The translations under genes were made by a program, and so were the position numbers. DNA of 43,811 nt from a virus, in the IMG/VR virus record IMGVR_UViG_3300027843_000002, positions 1 through 43,811 of that record. One strand, written 5' to 3'. Below, piece by piece: positions 27,329-36,280 of the stretch (position 1 is the stretch's first letter; every line of letters begins with the position of its first letter). Under the pieces are notes generated by a model that ran no database searches, was not told the origin of the DNA, and was given only the letters and a program-made list of their open reading frames with translations.

Positions 27329-29430
27329 TGGCAAAGCGGGCATCCGCCAGGGACATCCGCCGCGATGTTTCCGGTATTTTACGAGCCCCGCGTCGTATGC
27401 CGGTGGCCGATGCGGTCAGTACTTATATGCGCGTGCCAATGGGGGCGGGAAACTCAGTTCCATGGGATCCGGATCTGGCACCCTATGTGATTGAGCCGAT
27501 GAACTGCCTGGCATCGCGTGAATACGATGCGGTGGTGTTTGTGGGCCCGGCGCGAACGGGTAAAACCATCGGGCTGATTGACGGCTGGATTGTTTATAAC
27601 ATTGTCTGCGATCCGGCAGATATGCTTGTGATTCAGGTATCTGAGGAAAAAGCGCGCGAGCATTCCAAAAAACGCCTGGACCGTACTTTTCGCTGTAGCC
27701 CTGAAGTTAAAACCCGGCTAAGTCCAAGACGTAACGATAACAACGTCTACGACCGTACATTCCGCGCCGGTAACTATCTGAAGCTGGGCTGGCCATCCGT
27801 CAATATCATGTCGTCCTCGGACTATAAGAGTGTGGCGCTGACGGATTATGACCGCTTTCCGGAAGACATCGACGGGGAGGGGGATGCCTTTTCACTGGCA
27901 TCGAAGCGTACCACGACATTCATGTCCTCCGGGATGACGCTGGTTGAGAGCTCGCCCGGGAGGGATATCAGAGACACAAAATGGCGGCGCTCCACGCCCC
28001 ATGAAGCCCCTCCGACCACCGGAATTTTATCGCTCTATAACCGTGGTGACCGCCGTCGTCTTTACTGGCCATGCCCACATTGCGGCGAATTTTTCCAGCC
28101 GGAAATGGACAATATGACCGGATACCGCGACAGCAGCGATCCTGTGCTTGCCAGCGAAGCGGCGTTTCTTCAGTGCCCTGCCTGTAAAGGCAGGATAACG
28201 CCGGACATGAAGCGTGCGCTGAACATGAAATGTGTCTGGCTCCGGGACGGGCAAACCATCGACAGTAAAGGCCAGGTTAGCGGTGATGGCCGTCGTTCCC
28301 GTATTGCCTCCTTCTGGATGGAAGGTCCGGCAGCTGCTTACCAGACCTGGGCGCAGCTTATTTATAAGTTCCTGACCGCCGAGCAGGAATATGAATCCAC
28401 GCGCAGCGAAGAGACCCTCAAGACGGTGATCAACACCGATTTCGGCAGGCCCTATTTGCCGCGGGCCAGCATGGAGCAGCGTAAAAGTGAATTGCTTGAG
28501 CAGCGTGCCGAAGAAGTCCCAAAACGTTCGGTACCGGACGGCGTGCAGTTTCTCACTGCGACCGTGGACGTGCAGGCCGGGCGCAACCGGCGCTTTGTTG
28601 TGCAGATTACGGGTTATGGAAGTATGGGTGAGCGCTGGATAGTTGACCGTTACAACATCCGGCATTCGCTGCGCTGCGACGGCAACGGGGAAAGCTTACA
28701 GGTGGATCCGGCGAGCTACCCGGAGGATTGGGATCTTTTACTCACCGATGTCTTTGATAAAACGTGGCCACTCGCAGCTGACCCGTCAAAGGGCATGCGG
28801 CTGATGTCGATGGCCGTGGACTCAGGGGGTGAAGATGGCGTGACGGATAATGCCTACAAATTCTGGCGCAGATGTCGTCGTGAAGGGCTGGGTAAACGTA
28901 TCTACCTCTTCAAGGGGGACAGCGTCAGGCGCAGCAAACTTATCCAGCGAACGTTTCCCGACAACACGGGCAGATCAACGCGCCGCGCACAGGCGGCGGG
29001 TGATGTGCCTCTTTATCTTCTCCAGACCGATGCCCTTAAAGACCGGGTGAATAATGCGCTGTGGCGTGATTCACCCGGCCCTGGCTATGTGCATTTCCCC
29101 GCCTGGCTGGGCAGCTGGTTCTATGACGAACTGACGTATGAGGAACGCTCGAATGAAGGTAAATGGAGTAAGCCCGGCCGGGGCGCAAACGAAGCATTTG
29201 ACCTGCTCGTTTATGCCGACGCGCTCGCCATCCTTAGTGGTTACGAAAAAATCAAATGGCCGTCAGCTCCTGAGTGGGCACGGCGGGAAACGTGGATCGA
29301 GGACACGCAGACGGAAGCTGGCGAAATGCCATCCCCGCCGCCTGCGCCGAAATCTAAATCAAAACCAAAACGTGAGAAGCCTGTAACCGAGCAGGCTAAT
29401 CCGTGGTCTTCGTCAGGAGGTTGGGTGTGA
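27328..29430 (+). CDS. Terminase large subunit (GpA family)
   Basis: A 700-residue packaging motor and nuclease of the GpA family (PF05876). The ATPase Walker A is GPARTGKT (73-80); a zinc-binding segment has CPHCGEFF and CPACKG near residues 250-285; the nuclease domain follows with a VDVQAGRNRRFVV segment. It cuts cos and pumps DNA into the prohead with the portal. The C-terminus is a proline- and lysine-rich tail (SPPPAPKSKSKPKREKP) that may contact the portal. It overlaps gpW by four bases. Confidence 0.95.
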   Translation: MAKRASARDIRRDVSGILRAPRRMPVADAVSTYMRVPMGAGNSVPWDPDLAPYVIEPMNCLASREYDAVVFVGPARTGKTIGLIDGWIVYNIVCDPADMLVIQVSEEKAREHSKKRLDRTFRCSPEVKTRLSPRRNDNNVYDRTFRAGNYLKLGWPSVNIMSSSDYKSVALTDYDRFPEDIDGEGDAFSLASKRTTTFMSSGMTLVESSPGRDIRDTKWRRSTPHEAPPTTGILSLYNRGDRRRLYWPCPHCGEFFQPEMDNMTGYRDSSDPVLASEAAFLQCPACKGRITPDMKRALNMKCVWLRDGQTIDSKGQVSGDGRRSRIASFWMEGPAAAYQTWAQLIYKFLTAEQEYESTRSEETLKTVINTDFGRPYLPRASMEQRKSELLEQRAEEVPKRSVPDGVQFLTATVDVQAGRNRRFVVQITGYGSMGERWIVDRYNIRHSLRCDGNGESLQVDPASYPEDWDLLLTDVFDKTWPLAADPSKGMRLMSMAVDSGGEDGVTDNAYKFWRRCRREGLGKRIYLFKGDSVRRSKLIQRTFPDNTGRSTRRAQAAGDVPLYLLQTDALKDRVNNALWRDSPGPGYVHFPAWLGSWFYDELTYEERSNEGKWSKPGRGANEAFDLLVYADALAILSGYEKIKWPSAPEWARRETWIEDTQTEAGEMPSPPPAPKSKSKPKREKPVTEQANPWSSSGGWV

Positions 29431-29642
29431 ATCCAGCAGATATTCAAAACATGATCGACCGCTACGCTGCAGCCGAGCTGTCTGTTCTGGAGGGGAAATC
29501 AATCACTTTCAACGGGCAGCAGATGACGCTCGAAAACCTGTCGGAAATCAGAAAAGGCCGTCAGGAATGGGAGCGACGACTGGCAACGCTCAATAACAAA
29601 CGCCGCGGGCGACCCGGCTACAGGCTGGCGAGGTTTGGATGA
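29427..29642 (+). CDS. W: Head-tail joining protein gpW
   Basis: A 71-residue protein of the gpW family. It has two helices and a short hairpin (FNGQQMTLENLSEIRKGRQEWERRL) ending in a basic RRGRPGYRLARFG tail. GTG at 29427 overlaps the terL stop and has AGGAGG six bases upstream. It plugs the filled head before tail joining, as in lambda. Confidence 0.85.
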   Translation: MNPADIQNMIDRYAAAELSVLEGKSITFNGQQMTLENLSEIRKGRQEWERRLATLNNKRRGRPGYRLARFG

Positions 29643-31138
29643 GTTTTTTAGATGATGCGATTGGCCTGTTTTCACCAGGCTGGAAAGCCTCACGCCTGCG
29701 TGCCCGCGCGGTTATTAAGGCGTATGAGGCGGTAAAGCAAACGCGTACCCACAAAGCCCAGAAGGAAAATCGTTCAGCCGATCAGCTCAGCCAGATGGGG
29801 GCGGTTTCACTGAGGCAGCAGGCGCGCTGGCTGGACAACAACCACGATCTGGTGATTGGCGTTTTCGACAAGCTGGAAGAAAGGGTGGTGGGTGCGAAGG
29901 GCATCATAGTTGAACCGCATCCGATGCTGACTAACGGGAAGATAGCTAAAAAGCTGGCCACTGATATCCGCAGAAAGTGGGGCGAATGGTCCGTAAGACC
30001 CGATGTGACAACCCAGTTTACCCGCCCCATGCTGGAGCGGCTGATGCTGCGAACGTGGCTCCGGGACGGTGAGGTATTTGCTCAGCTGGTTCGCGGTACC
30101 GGAAATGGTCTTCAGCCGGTTGCTGGCGTGCCGTTCTGGCTGGAAGCGCTGGAGCCGGACTTCGTGCCGATGAACAGCGATGCCGCCACCCAGCTCAATC
30201 AGGGCGTTTTTGTCGATAACTGGGGGCGCCCGAAAAAATATCAGGTCTATAAAAGCCTGCCAGTATCCGGGCGTCAGTTCGATACCAAAGAGATAGATGC
30301 AGAAAACATGCTTCATCTCAAATTCACGCGACGCCTGCACCAGACCCGTGGAACGTCTCTTTTGTCAGGTGTTTTGATGCGTCTGAGCGCGCTGAAAGAG
30401 TACGAGGACTCGGAGCTTACCGCTGCCAGAATTGCTGCCGCACTCGGCATGTATATCAAAAAAGGTGACGGACAGAGCTTCGATTCTGATTCCGGCAGCG
30501 ATGACCGCGAGCTGATGATTCAGCCCGGTATGCTCTATGACGAGCTGCAGGCCGGGGAGGAAATCGGGATGATTAAATCCGATCGCCCGAATCCTAACCT
30601 CGAGTCGTTTCGTAACGGACAGCTGCGTGCAGTGTCCGCCGGCAGTCGCCTCAGCTTTTCCAGCACATCCAGAAACTACAACGGAACGTACAGTGCCCAG
30701 CGGCAGGAGCTTGTCGAGTCAACCGACGGATATCTGATTCTTCAGGACTGGTTCATCGGTTCAGTGACCCGGCCCATGTACCGGGCCTGGCTGAAGATGG
30801 CTATTGCTGCCGGAGAAATCAAGTTGCCGAGAGGCATCGATATGGACTCGCTTTATAACGCGGTTTATTCGGGGCCCGTTATGCCGTGGATTGATCCCGT
30901 TAAAGAAGCGAATGCCTGGAAAACACAGATCCGCGGCGGTGCTGCTACTGAATCCGACTGGATACGTGCCAGCGGTCGCAACCCGGATGATGTTAAGTCA
31001 CGCCGTAAAGCGGAGGTTGACGAGAACCGTGAACAGGGCCTGGTGTTTGACACCGACCCCGCCAATGATAAAGGAGGCACCAGTGCCGAAGCCAAAGAAC
31101 CGGGCGCGCCACCGTCCGAAAGCCAGCGCAAAAAGTAA
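29639..31138 (+). CDS. B: Portal protein (lambda gpB family)
   Basis: A 499-residue portal of the PF05136 family, near the length of lambda gpB (533). Dodecameric ring at the unique vertex through which DNA is packaged. The conserved FDKLEERVVGAKGI segment, the LRDGEVFAQLV region and SFSSTSRNYNGTYSAQRQELVE are family marks. It overlaps the start of the protease-capsid gene by 56 bases and gpW by four. Confidence 0.94.
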   Translation: MSFLDDAIGLFSPGWKASRLRARAVIKAYEAVKQTRTHKAQKENRSADQLSQMGAVSLRQQARWLDNNHDLVIGVFDKLEERVVGAKGIIVEPHPMLTNGKIAKKLATDIRRKWGEWSVRPDVTTQFTRPMLERLMLRTWLRDGEVFAQLVRGTGNGLQPVAGVPFWLEALEPDFVPMNSDAATQLNQGVFVDNWGRPKKYQVYKSLPVSGRQFDTKEIDAENMLHLKFTRRLHQTRGTSLLSGVLMRLSALKEYEDSELTAARIAAALGMYIKKGDGQSFDSDSGSDDRELMIQPGMLYDELQAGEEIGMIKSDRPNPNLESFRNGQLRAVSAGSRLSFSSTSRNYNGTYSAQRQELVESTDGYLILQDWFIGSVTRPMYRAWLKMAIAAGEIKLPRGIDMDSLYNAVYSGPVMPWIDPVKEANAWKTQIRGGAATESDWIRASGRNPDDVKSRRKAEVDENREQGLVFDTDPANDKGGTSAEAKEPGAPPSESQRKK

Positions 31139-33098
31139 TTCGTGGTTCCGCATGCAGGCCAGCAATAACAGCGAGGCCGACATTTTTATTTATGACGAAA
31201 TCGGGTACTGGGGCGTAACGGCGAAACAGTTCGTCAATGATCTCCGGGCACTTGGGGACGTCACCCACATCAACCTTTATATCAACTCGCCCGGTGGTGA
31301 TGTCTTCGACGGTATTGCTATTTATAACGCGCTGAAGCATCACGGCGCGGCGATTACCGTGCATATCGACGGTCTGGCGGCCTCCATGGCCTCGGTGATT
31401 GCGATGGTAGGCAATCCGGTCATCATGCCTGAAAACACGATGATGATGATCCATAAGCCCTGGGGGTTTGCTGGTGGTGACGCGAGCGATATGCGCGACT
31501 ATGCGGATCTTCTCGACAAGGTTGAATCCGTTCTTATCCCGGCTTATGCGCAGAAAACCGGAAAATCCACCGAAGAAATTGCGGCAATGCTGGAGGACGA
31601 AACCTGGATGAATGGCCGCGAGTGCCTTGAACTGGGTTTTGCCGACCAGGTGACACCATCCCTTCAGGCTATGGCCTGTATTCATTCAAAACGTATTGAG
31701 GAATTTGAAAAAATGCCAAAAAGCATTCGCAACATGATCACCCCGCCGCGCAACACTACCCAGCGTGACCCGGTTATTACCCAGCCTCAGGCACCGCAGG
31801 CAAAAACAGACCCGGCACCGGATGAAAATGCGATCCGCGCGCAGGTGTTGGCTGAGCAGAAAGCTCGTGTTAACGCTATCGGCGATCTCTTTGCCATGTT
31901 CGGCAATAAGCACATGGAACTGCAGAACCAGTGTGTAGCCGACCCTGATTGTTCCGTCGATAAGGCGAAAGATTTGCTGCTGGCAGAACTCGGTAAAACG
32001 GCCACGCCGTCCAATAAAACCACCCAGCCGCATATTCATGCGGGCAACGGTAACTTCGTTGCGGATGGTATTCGCCAGGCACTGATGGCGCGTGCGGGGT
32101 TCGAAGGTCAGGAGCGGGATAACGTTTATAACGGTATGACGCTGCGCGAGTATGCGCGTATGGCCCTGACAGAAAAAGGTATCGGCGTGGCCAGCTACAA
32201 CCCGATGCAGATGGTTGGCCTGGCGCTGACCCACAGCACCTCTGACTTTGGCAACATTCTGCTTGATGTTGCGAACAAAGCGCTGATTCAGGGCTGGGAC
32301 GAGGCGCAGGAAACCTTCGAGCAGTGGACCAAAAAAGGCCAGCTGTCGGACTTCAAAACGGCGCATCGTGTCGGTATGGGTGGTTTCCCTTCTCTGCGAC
32401 AGGTTCGCGAAGGGGCTGAGTACAAGTACATCACTACCAGTGATAAAGGCGAAACCATCGCGCTTGCCACGTATGGTGAAATCTTCTCAGTAACCCGCCA
32501 GGCGATCATCAACGACGATCTGAACCAGCTTACCGACGTACCGATGAAGATGGGGCGCGCGGCGAAAGCAACGATTGGCGATCTGGTTTACGCCATTCTG
32601 ACCAAAAACCCGAAACTCTCAGACGGAAAGGCGCTGTTCCATGCCGATCACAAAAACCTGAGCTCGGGCGCAATTTCTGTGGCCAGCCTGGACGAATCCC
32701 GCAAGCTGATGCGTCTGCAGAAGGAGGGGGAGCGAACCCTGAATATCCGTCCGGCCTACATGCTGGTGCCCGTCGCCCTGGAAACTCTGGCAAATCAGAC
32801 CATCAAATCGGCCAGTGTTAAAGGTGCAGACATCAATGCCGGGATCGTTAACCCTATCCAGAACTTTGCAGAAGTCATTGCCGAACCCCGCCTGGATGAA
32901 GCTGATGCGAAAGCCTGGTATCTGGCTGCCGCGAAGGGCACCGACACCATTGAGGTCGCTTATCTCAATGGCGTCGACACGCCGTACATCGATCAGCAGG
33001 AAGGCTTCACCACTGATGGTATCGCCACGAAAGTGCGTATTGATGCCGGTGTTGCACCGCTGGACTATCGCGGCATGACCAAATCCTCTGGTCAGTAA
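31083..33098 (+). CDS. ClpP-like prohead protease fused to major capsid protein
   Basis: A 671-residue fusion. Residues 33-230 form a ClpP/S14-type protease with the nucleophile Ser101 (GLAASMAS) and His124 (MMIHKPW). After a linker rich in P, Q and A, residues about 370-671 form a major capsid protein of the Mu gpT-like HK97-fold type (GDLVYAILTKNPKLSDGKALFHADH, then RPAYMLVPVALETLANQTIKSA). The protease must cut itself from the capsid domain during prohead maturation; the middle segment probably acts as scaffold. The GTG at 31083 is supported by AAGGAGG five bases upstream; longer upstream starts lie inside the portal gene. Confidence 0.88.
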   Translation: MPKPKNRARHRPKASAKSNSWFRMQASNNSEADIFIYDEIGYWGVTAKQFVNDLRALGDVTHINLYINSPGGDVFDGIAIYNALKHHGAAITVHIDGLAASMASVIAMVGNPVIMPENTMMMIHKPWGFAGGDASDMRDYADLLDKVESVLIPAYAQKTGKSTEEIAAMLEDETWMNGRECLELGFADQVTPSLQAMACIHSKRIEEFEKMPKSIRNMITPPRNTTQRDPVITQPQAPQAKTDPAPDENAIRAQVLAEQKARVNAIGDLFAMFGNKHMELQNQCVADPDCSVDKAKDLLLAELGKTATPSNKTTQPHIHAGNGNFVADGIRQALMARAGFEGQERDNVYNGMTLREYARMALTEKGIGVASYNPMQMVGLALTHSTSDFGNILLDVANKALIQGWDEAQETFEQWTKKGQLSDFKTAHRVGMGGFPSLRQVREGAEYKYITTSDKGETIALATYGEIFSVTRQAIINDDLNQLTDVPMKMGRAAKATIGDLVYAILTKNPKLSDGKALFHADHKNLSSGAISVASLDESRKLMRLQKEGERTLNIRPAYMLVPVALETLANQTIKSASVKGADINAGIVNPIQNFAEVIAEPRLDEADAKAWYLAAAKGTDTIEVAYLNGVDTPYIDQQEGFTTDGIATKVRIDAGVAPLDYRGMTKSSGQ

Positions 33099-33121
33099 AA
33101 AAACAGTCCTGACAAACAGAT

Positions 33122-33140
33122 GCCCGTAAGGGCTTTTTTT
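33122..33140 (+). terminator. Terminator-like hairpin after capsid gene
   Basis: GCCC, loop GTAA, GGGC, then seven T. It lies inside the late operon 24 bases after the capsid stop, and could lower expression of downstream genes unless Q is present. Confidence 0.7.
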
Positions 33141-33181
33141 ATACCTGAAACCGGCCCCGCGAGGGGCTGAATGGAGAAGTT

Positions 33182-33508
33182 ATGGCTAAGAACTATGCGC
33201 AGGACGGGAAAACGATCCCTCTGGTAAACAGTGGTGCAACCGATGTTCACAGCGGCGACCCGGTTGTTATTGGAAAACTTATCGCGGTTGCAATTACCGA
33301 TATCCCGGCTGGCGATACCGGGGACGGTTTTACTGAGGGGGTTTTCCTCCTGCCAAAATTATCCGCAGATGCGGTTACTGCCGGGGCGCAGGTGTATTTG
33401 AAGGACGGCAAAATCACGATCGAAGAAACGGACGCCGTTGCCGCGGGCATCGCCTGGGAAGATGCAGCGGCAAACACCACCGTTGTTGAAGTTAAGATCA
33501 ATGCCTAA
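33182..33508 (+). CDS. Capsid cement/decoration protein (DUF2190)
   Basis: A 108-residue beta-rich protein of the DUF2190 family, which stabilises the expanded capsid surface like lambda gpD. It is rich in V, A, T and G (SGDPVVIGKLIAVAI, QVYLKDGKITIEE). GGAGAAG lies before the ATG at 33182. Position after the capsid protein matches the role. Confidence 0.85.
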   Translation: MAKNYAQDGKTIPLVNSGATDVHSGDPVVIGKLIAVAITDIPAGDTGDGFTEGVFLLPKLSADAVTAGAQVYLKDGKITIEETDAVAAGIAWEDAAANTTVVEVKINA

Positions 33509-33776
33509 CCCCTTTGACCGGATGGCGGCGCGCATGGACGCGGCCACCATAAAAAAGATGGGAAAGACAGCGATCATCAATGGCAGCAGCTATGACGTTG
33601 TTCCAGCCGAGCAACTCGAGGAAATGGGGCCATTGTCGGGAACGGGTACTTCGCTGGTGGTTTTCTCTGAGCTTTACCAGCCACGCCGAAACGACAGCGT
33701 CGACTACGACGGTAAGAACCTGACCGTTACCCGCTATGACATGTTCAATGGAAAACCCCGCATCCATCTCGAATGA
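33501..33776 (+). CDS. Head-tail connector (FII-like, Gifsy type)
   Basis: A 91-residue protein overlapping the cement gene by eight bases. The sequence NPFDRMAARMDAATIKKMG and the RRNDSVDYDGKNLTVTRYD strands resemble the Gifsy-2 type protein misnamed ATP-binding sugar transporter-like, structurally a head-tail connector of the gpFII group. It forms the interface with the tail. ATG 33501 is used. Confidence 0.78.
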   Translation: MPNPFDRMAARMDAATIKKMGKTAIINGSSYDVVPAEQLEEMGPLSGTGTSLVVFSELYQPRRNDSVDYDGKNLTVTRYDMFNGKPRIHLE

Positions 33777-33785
33777 GGAGGCGCT

Positions 33786-34364
33786 ATGTCTGTGAAAGGA
33801 CTGGAAAGGGCTATTCAGAACCTGAACAGCCTCAGCAGGTTAATCGTTCCTGAGGCAACCGCAAAAGCACTTAATCGGGTGGCCAGCAGAACGATAAGCA
33901 AGGGGAGCAAAGCTGTAGCGAAAGAAGCAACAGTTGATGATAACCGGAAAAAGGGGCTTCCGGTTCGTCTGGTCCGCCAGCGTTCCCGACTGCGCAAGGC
34001 CCGTCACGATCGCCCGGTCGCGTCGATAAAAATCAACCGCGGTAATCTTCCTGCGATAAAGCTCGGCACGGCGCGCGTCCGGCTCTCGCGTAAAAAAGGG
34101 GCCAGATACGGAGCGGGCAGTGTCCTTAAAATCGGGCCCTATACCTTTCGTAACGCTTTTATCCAACAGCTTGCGAACGGGCGCTGGCAGGTCATGCGGC
34201 GCGTAGGTCAGGCCCGTTATCCGATTGATGTGGTCAAAGTTCCTCTTGAGACACCGCTCACCGTGGCATTCACCGCTATTTCAAAGCGCCTTATTGAAAG
34301 CGATATGCCCAAAGAACTTTCCGCAGCCCTGAAAAACCAACTGAGGATCCACCTGAAGCGATGA
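33786..34364 (+). CDS. Z: Tail completion protein gpZ
   Basis: A 192-residue minor tail protein of the lambda gpZ family, highly basic in the first two thirds (RKKGLPVRLVRQRSRLRKARHD). It terminates or connects the tail tube at the head-proximal end. It overlaps U by four bases and follows the connector after nine bases with AGGAGG upstream. Confidence 0.88.
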   Translation: MSVKGLERAIQNLNSLSRLIVPEATAKALNRVASRTISKGSKAVAKEATVDDNRKKGLPVRLVRQRSRLRKARHDRPVASIKINRGNLPAIKLGTARVRLSRKKGARYGAGSVLKIGPYTFRNAFIQQLANGRWQVMRRVGQARYPIDVVKVPLETPLTVAFTAISKRLIESDMPKELSAALKNQLRIHLKR

Positions 34365-34762
34365 ACAGACACAGCGCAATTCGTGCAGCCATTCTGGCAA
34401 AACTGAAAGCCGAGATCACCGACACGGTAACCTGGTTTGACGGGCGCCCTGTTTTTCTTGAAGAGCAGGATCTCCCTGCCGTGGCTGTATACCTTTCTGA
34501 CGCGGAGTACACCGGCGATTCGCTTGACGAAGATTCGTGGCAGGCGGTTGTTCACATCGAGGTATTTCTTAAAGCCTCCAGCCCCGACAGCGCGCTTGAT
34601 TCCTGGATGGAAGAGAAAGTGTATCCGGCAATGGCCTTCATCCCGGGTCTTACCGAACTGGTCGAGACGTTCATCCCGCAGGGTTATGACTATCAGCGGG
34701 ATGATGAAATGGCCACCTGGGGTTCAGTCGATTTCACGTACTTAATCACCTATTCAATTTAA
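34361..34762 (+). CDS. U: Tail terminator gpU
   Basis: A 133-residue protein of the gpU family, the hexameric cap that stops tail-tube polymerisation. Conserved features are the start RHSAIRAAILAKLKAEI, the central DLPAVAVYLSDAEYTG and VHIEVFLKA strands. Length equals lambda U (131). Confidence 0.9.
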   Translation: MNRHSAIRAAILAKLKAEITDTVTWFDGRPVFLEEQDLPAVAVYLSDAEYTGDSLDEDSWQAVVHIEVFLKASSPDSALDSWMEEKVYPAMAFIPGLTELVETFIPQGYDYQRDDEMATWGSVDFTYLITYSI

Positions 34763-34771
34763 GAGGTACTT

Positions 34772-35515
34772 ATGCCTACTCCAAACCCACTGGCCCCCGT
34801 AAAAGGTGCCGGTACCACCCTCTGGCTTTACACCGGAACGGGCAACGCTTTCGCTAACCCACTCTCGGATATCGACTGGAACCGTCTGGCGAAAATTAAA
34901 GACCTGACGCCGGGCGAAATGACCGCCGAATCGTATGACGACACTTACCTCGACGACGAGGATGCCGACTGGAACGCGACGGCCCAGGGGGCAAAATCTG
35001 CTGGCGATACCTCGTTCACCCTCGCCTGGAAGCCGGGCGAAGAAGGGCAAAAAGACCTTGTCGCATGGTTTATTGATGGCTCAGTACGCTATTACAAAAT
35101 CAAATACCCGAACGGTACCGTCGACGTTTTCCGCGGCTGGTGCAGCAGCCTGGGTAAAGCCATTCCGGCAAAAGAGGTCATTACCCGTACAGCGAAAATC
35201 ACCAATACCGGCAAGCCGGAGCTGGCAGAAGAAAGCGGGACCCCGAATATCCCCGTGACCGGCGTTATGCTCGATAAAGCCACGGCAAGCGTGGCCGTCG
35301 GCGCAACCACAACGCTCAATGTGACGGTTAACCCTGCCAGTGCCTCAGATACCTCGTTCCGCGTGGCAACCTCCGACGGGGCAAAAGCAACGGTCACCGT
35401 TAGCGGCAACGCGATCACCGTCACCGGCGTGGCGGCAGGCACCGCTGACGTTATTGTTATGACCAGCGACGGTAATTTCGTTGCGGTCTGCAAAGTCACC
35501 GTAACTGCAGCGTAA
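34772..35515 (+). CDS. V: Major tail tube protein gpV with Ig-like domain
   Basis: A 247-residue tail tube subunit. Residues 1-155 are the gpV core with [13 protein letters not shown] and [12 protein letters not shown] marks. Residues 165-247 form a Big_2 (bacterial Ig-like) domain ([19 protein letters not shown] onward), which decorates the tube surface and may bind cell-surface sugars. Such C-terminal Ig domains are common on lambdoid tube proteins and are dispensable in lambda. Confidence 0.92.
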   Translation: MPTPNPLAPVKGAGTTLWLYTGTGNAFANPLSDIDWNRLAKIKDLTPGEMTAESYDDTYLDDEDADWNATAQGAKSAGDTSFTLAWKPGEEGQKDLVAWFIDGSVRYYKIKYPNGTVDVFRGWCSSLGKAIPAKEVITRTAKITNTGKPELAEESGTPNIPVTGVMLDKATASVAVGATTTLNVTVNPASASDTSFRVATSDGAKATVTVSGNAITVTGVAAGTADVIVMTSDGNFVAVCKVTVTAA

Positions 35516-35525
35516 GGAAGGACGC

Positions 35526-35957
35526 ATGTTTCTGAAAAAAGATAAGTTCACCTGGCAAACAGAATCCCTGACCATCTTCGAGCTGTCGGCGCTGCAGCGT
35601 ATTGAGTACATCACGTTTATGGCCGCAGAGGAAAAGGCCGTCAGCGCTGACAGCGACGGCATCAGCGATCAGGAAATGACGGCCAGGCTGATAGGCTCAA
35701 ATATTCGCTGCGGTGCGCGTTTGATCGCGATGTCTTTGTGGCATAACGATCCGGCTGGCACGGATGTGGAAACGCTTTTTCAGCAGGTGCTTAGCGGCTG
35801 GCCGCCGGAGGCGATCGGTAAAGCAGAAATGGAAATAAAGCTGCTCTCCGGCATGCTCGTTCCTGTTGAGGATGACAACGTTGCCGATCCGGATGTCTCA
35901 GTGGAGGCCGAAAGCGCTGAACCCGTTACGGCGGAAAAGCCCTTGCCAGCGAGCTGA
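35526..35957 (+). CDS. G: Tail assembly chaperone gpG
   Basis: A 143-residue chaperone of the phage minor tail protein G family that coats the tape measure during tail building. [22 protein letters not shown] is typical. A minority of ribosomes shift to -1 at the GGAAAAG heptamer (35933-35939) near the end to make the longer GT protein. Downstream zero-frame stop at 35955. Confidence 0.88.
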   Translation: MFLKKDKFTWQTESLTIFELSALQRIEYITFMAAEEKAVSADSDGISDQEMTARLIGSNIRCGARLIAMSLWHNDPAGTDVETLFQQVLSGWPPEAIGKAEMEIKLLSGMLVPVEDDNVADPDVSVEAESAEPVTAEKPLPAS

Positions 35958-36280
35958 AGTTTGTCCTGAATCTGGCGCGCGAGTTCGGGCGACCCGACTG
36001 GCGCGCCATGCTGGCTGGAATGACTTCCAGTGAGCTGGGCGACTGGCACCAGTTCTACCGGGAGCATTATTTTCAGGACGCGCAGCTCGATGCGCATTTC
36101 TCAGAGCTGCTTTATTCCATCTCCACTCTTTTCTTCCGCGACCCGGAACTTACCCCCGCACATTTCAGCCTGCTTTCTCCTTCCGGTATCGTCATCAGCG
36201 ATGACGAGCCGGATGATGATGCGCTTATGGCCGCAGCTGAGGGGATAACAGGAGGTATCCGATATGGCCCAGCAGATTAG
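35526..36280 (+). CDS. GT: GT fusion chaperone made by -1 frameshift
   Basis: Zero-frame codons up to 35939 followed by the -1 frame to 36280 give about 251 residues. After the slip the product continues [17 protein letters not shown] and then the T region ([26 protein letters not shown]-type), which fits the phage_tail_T family. The T part has no good start codon of its own; the open frame before 36008 is continuous back to the slip site. In lambda G to GT ratio sets proper tail assembly. Confidence 0.82.
35933..35939 (+). promoter_or_regulatory. Programmed -1 frameshift site
   Basis: GGAAAAG read as G-GAA-AAG in the zero frame, 16 bases before the G stop codon. It differs from lambda GGGAAAG: the P-site tRNA would re-pair GAA to GGA, so slippage may rely mainly on the A-AAG in the A site. 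Confidence 0.65.

Noticed and set aside
30804-31082. Upstream extension of the protease-capsid gene
   Set aside because: This would overlap the portal gene by over 300 bases in a basic low-quality frame; the GTG at 31083 has a strong AAGGAGG.
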